Positions 58,025-64,000 of a DNA stretch of 64,000 bases are shown in pieces. The number at the start of each line of letters is the position of its first letter. The stretch's first letter is position 1. The DNA lies in assembly GCA_902825775.1 (NCBI GenBank), contig CADECF010000001.1, positions 186,001 to 250,000 on the forward strand, given 5' to 3'. Both the position numbers and the translations under genes were made by a program. The DNA comes from an uncultured Lysobacteraceae bacterium. Its GTDB lineage: Bacteria; Pseudomonadota; Gammaproteobacteria; Xanthomonadales; Xanthomonadaceae. A model generated the notes under the pieces. It worked only from the letters and a program-made list of their open reading frames with translations. It was not told the DNA's origin and did not search any database.

Positions 58025-58132
58025 TGTAGGAGCGGCTCTTGTGGGAGCGGCTTCAGCCGCGAGCTCTTAAGGCTGCACTAAAGATCAAGAGCTCGCGGCT
58101 GAAGCCGCTCCCACGAAAGCCGCTCCCACGAA
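58025..58132. repeat. GTGGGAGCGGCTTCAGCCGC-type inverted repeat
   Basis: An inverted pair whose arms read GTGGGAGCGGCTTCAGCCGC then GAGCTCTT, and the complement, followed by an extra half-unit. It lies between the ybhP start and the gcvP stop. Members also at 25561 and 47169. Confidence 0.85.
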
Positions 58133-58159
58133 GAAAAATCGGCAGGCGGAGCCTATCGA

Positions 58160-61057
58160 TCACATCACGTTGGGCTCGCTGAACGCCTCGATCTCGCCCG
58201 CGAAAGCCTCGATCGGCACGCAGCTGCAGAACACGTTCTTGTCGCCGTAGACGTTGTCCACGCGCGCCACCGGCGGCCAGTACTTCTGCTGCTTGAGCAC
58301 AGGCAGCGGGAACGCGGCCAGCTCGCGCGGGTAGGCGTGGTTCCACTCGCTGCCGGCGACCATGACGGCGGTGTGCGGCGCGTGCTTGAGCGGGTTGTCC
58401 TCGCGGTCGAGCTTGCCTTCCTCGATGGCGCGGATCTCGTCGCGGATCTGGATCATCGCGTCGATGAAGCGGTCCAGCTCGTGCAGCGATTCGCTCTCGG
58501 TCGGTTCGACCATCAGCGTGCCGGCGACGGGGAAGCTCAGCGTCGGCGCGTGGAAGCCGAAATCGATCAGGCGCTTGGCCACATCTTCGGCGCTGATGCC
58601 GGTGGCGTCCTTGAGCGGACGCAGGTCGAGGATGCACTCGTGCGCGACCAAGCCATTGCGGCCGGTGTACAGCGTGTCGAAATGCGGTTCCAGGCGCTTG
58701 GCGATGTAGTTGGCGTTGAGCAAAGCCACTTGCGTCGCTTTGCGCAGGCCGGCATTGCCCATCATCGTGACGTACATCCAGGAGATCGGCAGGATCGAGG
58801 CCGAGCCGTAGCTGGCCGCGCTGACCATGCCGACTTCGCCGTCGCCGCCGAGCGTGCGCGGCAGGAACGGCGCCAGGTGCGACTTCACCGCGCACGGACC
58901 GACACCGGGGCCGCCGCCGCCGTGCGGAATGCAGAACGTCTTGTGCAGGTTGAGGTGCGATACGTCCGAACCCCATTTGCCGGGCTTGGCGACGCCGACC
59001 AACGCGTTCATGTTGGCGCCGTCGGTGTACACCTGACCGCCGTGCGCGTGCACGATCTCGCAGATCTCGACGATGTCTTCCTCGAACACGCCATGCGTGG
59101 ACGGGTAGGTGATCATCAGCGCGGCGAGACGGCTGGCGTATTTCTCGGCGGCGCGGCGGATGTCTTCGACATCGACATTGCCGTTGGCGTCGCACTTGGT
59201 CACCACCACGTTCATGCCGCACATCTGCGCCGAAGCCGGGTTGGTGCCGTGCGCGGATTCCGGGATCAGGCAGATGTCGCGATGGCCTTCGTTGCGCGAG
59301 CGGTGATAGGCGCGGATCGCCAGCAGGCCGGCGAACTCGCCCTGCGCGCCGGAATTGGGCTGCAGGCTGACCGCGTCGTAGCCGGTGCACTCGACCAGCA
59401 TCGCTTCGAGTTCTTCGACCAGCTGCTTGTAGCCGGCGGTCTGCGAAAGCGGCGCCAGCGGATGCATATTGCCGAATTCGGGCCAGGTGACCGGAATCAT
59501 TTCGGCGGTGGCGTTGAGCTTCATGGTGCAGGAGCCGAGCGGGATCATGGTGCGATCCATCGCCAGGTCCTTGTCGGCCAGGGAGCGCATGTAGCGCAGC
59601 AGTTCGTGTTCGCTGTGATGGGTGTTGAATACCGGATGCTTCAGGAAATCGCTTTTGCGCAGCAGGCCGGCGGGCAGGGCGTCGGCGGTGGCGGCGTCGA
59701 GCGCATCGATATCTTGCTCGGAAACGGCTGCGCCGAACAGCGCGGCCATGGCGGCCACGTCCGCGCGGGTGGTGGTTTCGTCCAGGCTGACGCCGAGGCT
59801 GCGGTCGTCGATCTTGCGCAGGTTGAGCCCTGCTTTTTCCGCTTTGGCATGGATCGCAGCGGCGTCGATGTCGATCGCATGCAAAGTATCGAAGAAATCC
59901 GGGCCGACGGCGACGCCGGCCTTGCGCAGCGCTTCGGCCAGGATCGCGGCCAGGCGGTGCGTGCGGCGGGCGATGCGGGTCAGGCCTTCGGGGCCGTGGT
60001 AGACGGCGTACATGCTGGCCATCACTGCGAGCAGCACCTGCGCGGTGCAGATGTTGGACGTGGCCTTTTCGCGGCGGATGTGCTGCTCGCGGGTTTGCAG
60101 CGTCAATCGATAGGCGGGTTTGCCTTCGGCGTCGATCGATACGCCGATCAGGCGGCCGGGCATCGAGCGCTTGAACGCATCGCGGCAGGCCATGAACGCG
60201 GCGTGCGGGCCGCCGAAACCGAACGGCACGCCGAAGCGTTGCGTATTGCCGACCACGATGTCCGCGCCCCATTCGCCGGGCGCGGCGATCAGCGTCAGCG
60301 CCAGCAAGTCGGTGGCCACGGCGACCAGCGCGCCGCGCGCGTGCACGGCATCGGCCAGCGCCTTGTGATCGTGGATCTGGCCGTAGGTGTCGGGGTATTG
60401 CAGCAGCACGCCGAAGCTGTCGACGTTGGCCGCTTCGCTGTCGTCGCCGACATGCAGTTCGATGTCCAAGCCGCCGGCGCGCGTGCGCAGCACTTCCAGC
60501 GTTTGCGGGTGCACGTTCTTCGATACGAAGAACACGTTGGATTTCGATTTGGCCGAACGCTTGGCCAGCGTCATCGCTTCGGCCGCCGCGGTGCCTTCAT
60601 CCAGCAACGACGCGTTGGCGATCTCCATGCCGGTGAGGTCGGCGCACATGGTCTGGAAGTTGATCAGCGCTTCCATGCGGCCCTGCGAAATCTCGGCCTG
60701 ATACGGCGTATAGGCCGTGTACCACGCCGGGTTCTCCAGGATGTTGCGCAGGATCACGTTCGGCGTGTGGGTGCCGTAATAGCCCTGGCCGATGAAGCTG
60801 CGGAAGACCTGGTTCTTGTCGGCGATCGCGCGGATCTTGGCGAGCGCCTCGACCTCGGTGACCGGGTCGGGCAGGGCCAGCGGCGACGGAGACTTGATCT
60901 TCGCGGGGACGATGGCGTCGGTCATCGCGTCCAGTGACGCATGGCCGACTACGCGCAGCATTTGCGCGATCTCGCCGTCGTTGGGGCCGATGTGGCGTTC
61001 GATGAACGCGGAATGGTGTTCGAGCTCGCGCAGGCTGGGCGTGGCGTTATGGGGCAT
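58160..61057 (-). CDS. gcvP: glycine dehydrogenase (decarboxylating), P protein
   Basis: A 965-residue PLP enzyme of the glycine cleavage system that decarboxylates glycine and passes the aminomethyl group to lipoyl-H protein. The long single-chain form fuses both halves. The PLP lysine is K706 in [17 protein letters not shown], with [10 protein letters not shown] upstream. The N-terminus [10 protein letters not shown] is typical. The ATG at 61057 is preferred over in-frame 61141, which falls inside the riboswitch. Regulation is by the riboswitch immediately upstream. gcvT and gcvH are not in the window. Confidence 0.96.
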   Translation of the reverse strand: MPHNATPSLRELEHHSAFIERHIGPNDGEIAQMLRVVGHASLDAMTDAIVPAKIKSPSPLALPDPVTEVEALAKIRAIADKNQVFRSFIGQGYYGTHTPNVILRNILENPAWYTAYTPYQAEISQGRMEALINFQTMCADLTGMEIANASLLDEGTAAAEAMTLAKRSAKSKSNVFFVSKNVHPQTLEVLRTRAGGLDIELHVGDDSEAANVDSFGVLLQYPDTYGQIHDHKALADAVHARGALVAVATDLLALTLIAAPGEWGADIVVGNTQRFGVPFGFGGPHAAFMACRDAFKRSMPGRLIGVSIDAEGKPAYRLTLQTREQHIRREKATSNICTAQVLLAVMASMYAVYHGPEGLTRIARRTHRLAAILAEALRKAGVAVGPDFFDTLHAIDIDAAAIHAKAEKAGLNLRKIDDRSLGVSLDETTTRADVAAMAALFGAAVSEQDIDALDAATADALPAGLLRKSDFLKHPVFNTHHSEHELLRYMRSLADKDLAMDRTMIPLGSCTMKLNATAEMIPVTWPEFGNMHPLAPLSQTAGYKQLVEELEAMLVECTGYDAVSLQPNSGAQGEFAGLLAIRAYHRSRNEGHRDICLIPESAHGTNPASAQMCGMNVVVTKCDANGNVDVEDIRRAAEKYASRLAALMITYPSTHGVFEEDIVEICEIVHAHGGQVYTDGANMNALVGVAKPGKWGSDVSHLNLHKTFCIPHGGGGPGVGPCAVKSHLAPFLPRTLGGDGEVGMVSAASYGSASILPISWMYVTMMGNAGLRKATQVALLNANYIAKRLEPHFDTLYTGRNGLVAHECILDLRPLKDATGISAEDVAKRLIDFGFHAPTLSFPVAGTLMVEPTESESLHELDRFIDAMIQIRDEIRAIEEGKLDREDNPLKHAPHTAVMVAGSEWNHAYPRELAAFPLPVLKQQKYWPPVARVDNVYGDKNVFCSCVPIEAFAGEIEAFSEPNVM

Positions 61058-61100
61058 GACGGGCGTCCGGTGGTGACGTGCAAGCTGCACGTAGGGCGCC

Positions 61101-61315
61101 CCTCTGTCCTTTTGCCTGAGAGTTTCAAAACGCTTTCCCAACCGCAGGCAGGGGGAGGGTCCGCGTTTCTTGCCCCTTCGGCGCCGGATTCAACCGGTCT
61201 CTCCAGAGTGTGTGGCACGCGGCGGTCTGGGGCCTGAGCGATTACGGGCGTTGCGCCTTCGGCAGCGGCCCGGGCCTATCGAGGCCGGCCGCTTCTCCCG
61301 CTGCGTGCTGCGGGA
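61101..61315 (-). promoter_or_regulatory. tandem glycine riboswitch upstream of gcvP
   Basis: On the minus strand two aptamers follow one another. Aptamer 1 has GCGGGAGAAGCGG (61290-61302), GCCGAAGGCGCAACG (61249-61263) and CGCTCAGGCCCCAGAC (61225-61240). Aptamer 2 has CTCTGGAGAGACC (61196-61208), GCCGAAGGGGCAAG (61169-61182) and CTCTCAGGCAAAAGGACAG (61104-61122). These are the conserved glycine-riboswitch cores, with GCCGAAGG and CAGGCAAAAGGAC diagnostic. Aptamer 1's closing core is less canonical. It ends about 44 nt before the gcvP start, and in this context should switch gcvP on with glycine. Confidence 0.9.
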
Positions 61316-61330
61316 AGGATTATAACCCGC

Positions 61331-61409
61331 CGTAGCCCGGGTGGCGGCCGCAGGCCGGTACCCGGGACTCCGCGGGCCCCGGGTATCGCTTCGCTCCACC
61401 CGGGCTACA
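61331..61409. repeat. GTAGCCCGGGTGG-type inverted repeat
   Basis: An inverted pair whose right arm (GTATCGCTTCGCTCCACCCG then GGCTAC, ending 61409) matches the 13881-13910 arm, and whose left arm begins CGTAGCCCGGGTGG at 61331 but has a different inner part. Between the riboswitch and the VOC gene. Confidence 0.82.
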
Positions 61410-61436
61410 GTGTTCTTCCCCCTGAAGGAGCATGCC

Positions 61437-61859
61437 ATGCCCTCACGTCCGCCATTCGCCGTCCGCCAGATCGACCACATCGTGTTGCGCGTGCGCGACG
61501 CGGCCGCCATGCAGTCCTTCTACTGCGACGTGCTCGGCTGCACCGTCGAGCGCCATCAGCAGGAGATCGGATTGTTGCAACTGCGCGCGGGCGGTTCGCT
61601 GATCGACTTGGTCCCGGTCGACGGCAAACTCGGCCGCATGGGCGGGGCGGCGCCGGGCGCCGAGGGCCGCAATCTGGATCATCTGTGCCTGCGCGTGAAC
61701 CCCTTCGATCGCGACGCGATCGTCGCGCACCTGCAGGCCAACGGCGTACGCGTCGGCGATTTCGGTTCGCGCTACGGCGCCGAAGGGGAAGGGCCGTCGC
61801 AGTACCTGTTCGATCCGGAAGACAACATGGTCGAACTGAAAGGTCCGCCTGCCTCGTAG
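61437..61859 (+). CDS. VOC (glyoxalase/bleomycin-resistance fold) family protein
   Basis: A 140-residue VOC-fold protein. The N-terminal QIDHIVLRVRD and the mid-protein NLDHLCLRVNPFD give the paired metal-ligand His, and PEDNMVELKG at the C-terminus gives a probable Glu ligand. Members include glyoxalases, dioxygenases and resistance proteins, and this one cannot be placed. The ATG at 61437 follows AAGGAG. The stop codon TAG lies in a GTAGAGCGGGG repeat, like truD. Confidence 0.85.
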   Translation: MPSRPPFAVRQIDHIVLRVRDAAAMQSFYCDVLGCTVERHQQEIGLLQLRAGGSLIDLVPVDGKLGRMGGAAPGAEGRNLDHLCLRVNPFDRDAIVAHLQANGVRVGDFGSRYGAEGEGPSQYLFDPEDNMVELKGPPAS

Positions 61860-62345
61860 AGCGGGGCTTGCTCCGCTGCTTATGCTTTGTAGAGCGGGGC
61901 TTGCTCCGCTGCTGTTGCTTTAAGCCGCCATCCCAGCGAACGCTGGGCCCATGTTGCTCTTGCCCTTAAGCCGTCGTCCCCGCGAAGGCGGGGATCCAGT
62001 GACTTGGCTCTTCGCTCTTGCTCTTGGCCAAGCCGACGTGGCCGGCGCCTGACGCAGCGACTCGCGCTATGGAAGGTTTCTGCGCTGGCCCAAAGAAAGT
62101 AACCAAAGAAGGGACTCGAAGCTTAAGCGATTCGACGCCCCCGAAAGAAAATAACCCGGCCGTGTTATTAGCGGACGGAATCCCGGCCTGAAAGGCCGGC
62201 AGATCGCGAGAACCCAACAGCAAAGAGCAGCGGAGCAAGCTCCGCTCTACAGAGCGACAGCAATGTTGCCGGATTCTGGCGTTCGCCGGGATAACGGGCT
62301 TGAAGGCAAGAGCAGCGGAGCAAGCCCCGCTCTACAAAGCCGGAG
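61856..62345. repeat. repeat-dense gene-free region
   Basis: A gap of about 640 bp (61860-62497) with no convincing gene. It holds two forward TGTAGAGCGGGG units (61856-61880, 61889-61912), two inverted ones (62226-62250, 62311-62339), and degraded members of the CATCCCAGCGAA and GTCCCCGCGAAGG families (61928-61952, 61972-62000, 62268-62297). A stretch around 62080-62160 has the AAAGAAAGTAACCAAAGAAG motif. From 62346 to 62497 I see nothing further. Confidence 0.75.
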
Positions 62346-62497
62346 CAAAGCCACTGGATCATCGCCTGCGCGAGACAAGCAGAGTGCTTTCAATGCTCGC
62401 CACGCTCGGCAGTCAGAGCCAAAGCCATGCCAAAGCCAGAGCCGATGCCATGCACATCCGACTATCGGCATGGCGGGTTCGGGCTTATGCTTGCGTG

Positions 62498-63778
62498 GTG
62501 AACGATACGAAGTCCTCGCAGGAAAACGAGACCGCTCCGAAGATTTCCTTGCGCAGCCTGGCGCTGCTGCTCGGCGGCTTGGCGATGTTCGGGCCGTTCT
62601 CGATCGATACGATCTTCCCGGCGTTCGAGCACATGGGCCGGCAACTCGGCGCCGACAAGGTGGCGATGCAGCAGACGATCAGCGTCTACCTGCTCGCTTA
62701 TGCGCTGATGAGCGTGGTGCACGGCCCGCTGTCCGATGCGATCGGCCGGCGCAAAGTGATCATCGGCGGTCTGATCGTCTTCACGCTCGCTTCCGCAGGC
62801 TGCGCCTTGTCGCGCGATCTGCCGACTTTGCTCGCGTTCCGTGCGTTGCAGGGCCTGTCGGCGGGCGTCGGCCTGATCGTGGGCCGCGCGCTGATCCGCG
62901 ATGTGTTGCAAGGCCACGATGCGCAGCGCCTGATGAGCCAGGTGTCGATGATCTTCGGCGTGGCGCCGGCGATCGCGCCGATCATCGGCGGCTGGATCTT
63001 GGGCTGGGGACACTGGTCGGCGATCTTCTGGTTCCTGGTCGGCTTCTCGCTGCTGCTGCTGGCCGCGGTATGGATCGCGTTGCCGGAGACGCATCCGCCG
63101 CAAGCGCGCTTGTCGTTGGCGCCCAAGCGGCTGCTGCGCGACTACTGGGCGATCTTCGTCAATCCGCGTTTCCAACGGCTGGCGGCGTCGGGCACGTTCA
63201 ATTTCGGCGCGCTGTTCCTGTACATCTCGTCCGCGCCAGCGTTCGTGCTCGATCTGCTGCGGCTCAACGAACGCCAGTTCGCCTGGTTCTTCGTGCCGAT
63301 GATCGGCGGCATGATGCTCGGGGCGTACACGTCCGGGCGCACGGCCGGCAAGATCAGCGGCGCGCGTCTGGCCAATATCGGCTTCGTCTGCTGCGGCATC
63401 GGTGCGGTCGTCAACGTGGCCTACAACGCGCTGGTACCGACCATTTCGATCCCGTGGGCGGTGCTGCCGATGATGATCGGTTCGTTCGGCATCGCGTTGG
63501 TGTTTCCGATCCTGACCCTGGCCGTGCTCGACATGTATCCGCGCCAGCGCGGCTCGGCGTCGTCGCTGCAGGCATTCACCAGTTTGGTGATGAATGCCAT
63601 CGTGGCCGGCGTGCTGTCGCCGCTGCTGAGCCATAAGGGACTGCATCTGGCCCTAGGCGCGGCCGCGTTCTCGCTGCTCGGATGGTTGTTCTGGCGATGG
63701 GAGACGCGATCGGGACAGGGCGTGCCCGAATCTCCGCCGGAAGCGGCGGTGGTGCTGGAACCCACCGAGCGGTTCTAA
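62498..63778 (+). CDS. Bcr/CflA family multidrug efflux MFS transporter
   Basis: A 426-residue 12-helix major facilitator. The Bcr/CflA mark is the first helix with FSIDTIFPAFEHMGRQLGA and the loop GPLSDAIGRRKVIIGG, where acidic D in loop 2-3 is the family's motif A. It should export drugs or small metabolites by proton antiport. I place the start at the GTG at 62498; alternatives are a GTG at 62495 and an ATG at 62450, because the upstream region is repeat-rich and no ribosome site is decisive. It overlaps the convergent permease by 4 bp at the stop. Confidence 0.85.
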   Translation: MNDTKSSQENETAPKISLRSLALLLGGLAMFGPFSIDTIFPAFEHMGRQLGADKVAMQQTISVYLLAYALMSVVHGPLSDAIGRRKVIIGGLIVFTLASAGCALSRDLPTLLAFRALQGLSAGVGLIVGRALIRDVLQGHDAQRLMSQVSMIFGVAPAIAPIIGGWILGWGHWSAIFWFLVGFSLLLLAAVWIALPETHPPQARLSLAPKRLLRDYWAIFVNPRFQRLAASGTFNFGALFLYISSAPAFVLDLLRLNERQFAWFFVPMIGGMMLGAYTSGRTAGKISGARLANIGFVCCGIGAVVNVAYNALVPTISIPWAVLPMMIGSFGIALVFPILTLAVLDMYPRQRGSASSLQAFTSLVMNAIVAGVLSPLLSHKGLHLALGAAAFSLLGWLFWRWETRSGQGVPESPPEAAVVLEPTERF

Positions 63779-64000
63779 GCGGATTCGTTCCGCGCCCGCC
63801 GATTGCGCCACTGGTTCAACCAGTGGAATGGCAGGCCGAACAACACCAACGCGGCACCCCACAACAAGGCTTCGGTGCCGGTGCCGATCAACGCATACAC
63901 GCTGTAGAGCAGGGCGAGTGCGGCTACGATCCGGCCCGTGCCGTCGTTGCGGCGCAGCCATGCCGCGCTGCTGACGACGTAGGGCAACAGGCAGGCCGCC
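63775..64000 (-). CDS. C-terminal end of an amino-acid permease (partial)
   Basis: About 75 codons of an amino-acid/polyamine permease (APC superfamily) entering from the right edge. It contains part of a helix ending LLPYVVSSAAWL, two further hydrophobic helices (IVAALALLYSVYALIG and ALLWGAALVLFGLPFHWLNQ) and a basic tail (RNRRARNESA), typical of the APC C-terminus. The start lies outside the window, so substrate class is unknown. Its stop overlaps the MFS stop by convergent arrangement. Confidence 0.75.
   Translation of the reverse strand, partial: AACLLPYVVSSAAWLRRNDGTGRIVAALALLYSVYALIGTGTEALLWGAALVLFGLPFHWLNQWRNRRARNESA

Noticed and set aside
58337-60937. An 866-codon plus-strand frame opposite gcvP.
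   Set aside because: Shadow of gcvP with no recognisable motif.

Overview
The window is a GC-rich gammaproteobacterial chromosome segment, most likely from the Lysobacteraceae/Xanthomonadaceae (Lysobacter-like). Three things point there: strong G/C third-position bias, a gene order merging two loci that are separate in E. coli (yhbY-rlmE-ftsH-folP and miaA-hfq-hflX-hflK-hflC-yjeT-purA), and several families of short palindromic intergenic repeats of the kind common in that group. This assignment is inference, since no rRNA gene is present.

Layout. 1-9.7 kb: thioesterase, secreted FG-GAP-like protein, tandem NlpC/P60 hydrolases, SlyD-like isomerase, two DUF418 membrane paralogs, a D-amino-acid dehydrogenase-like flavoprotein, glutathione reductase and hutG. 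9.7-13.8 kb (minus strand): S9 peptidase and parE. 14-25.5 kb: a housekeeping run, pyrG-kdsA-(unknown)-eno-ftsB-ispD-ispF-truD, then an Smr protein (minus), surE-pcm-yqaA-nlpD. Many of these genes overlap by 4 bp (ATGA/GTGA). 25.7-38.6 kb: a secreted HExxH protein where rpoS often lies, Mth938-like and YhbY proteins (minus), then rlmE-ftsH-small protein-folP-miaA-hfq-hflX-hflK-hflC-yjeT-purA. 38.9-45.3 kb is an A+T-richer accessory island: a Sec-exported Rhs/YD-repeat protein with a variable C-terminal tip, an overlapping membrane-protein gene, a displaced Rhs tip with its own overlapping membrane-protein gene, further fragments and a secreted orphan. 45.4-53.3 kb: a VanW/glycosyltransferase-like fusion, a Rieske oxygenase, a frameshifted DUF2845-like gene, a PAS-GGDEF-EAL phosphodiesterase, and two unknown genes, one frameshifted. 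53.4-64 kb: M1 aminopeptidase, a ybhP-clsB-ybhN operon (minus) whose clsB is only a 35-codon stub, gcvP behind a tandem glycine riboswitch (minus), a VOC protein, a repeat-dense gap, a Bcr/CflA transporter and the end of an amino-acid permease that leaves the window.

How the genes work together. The housekeeping blocks cover CTP synthesis, KDO-8-phosphate, glycolysis, divisome, MEP isoprenoid pathway, tRNA/rRNA modification, protein repair, membrane proteolysis (FtsH with HflK/HflC), folate, post-transcriptional control (Hfq) and AMP synthesis. The Rhs island is the best candidate for novel biology. Two variable Rhs tips are each followed, with a 4-bp ATGA overlap, by a small multi-span membrane protein, the layout of polymorphic toxin/immunity pairs. 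The second tip is detached from its core and keeps only the last 16 codons of the Rhs core motif. Apart from S9 promoter and riboswitch calls, I could not identify promoters with confidence.
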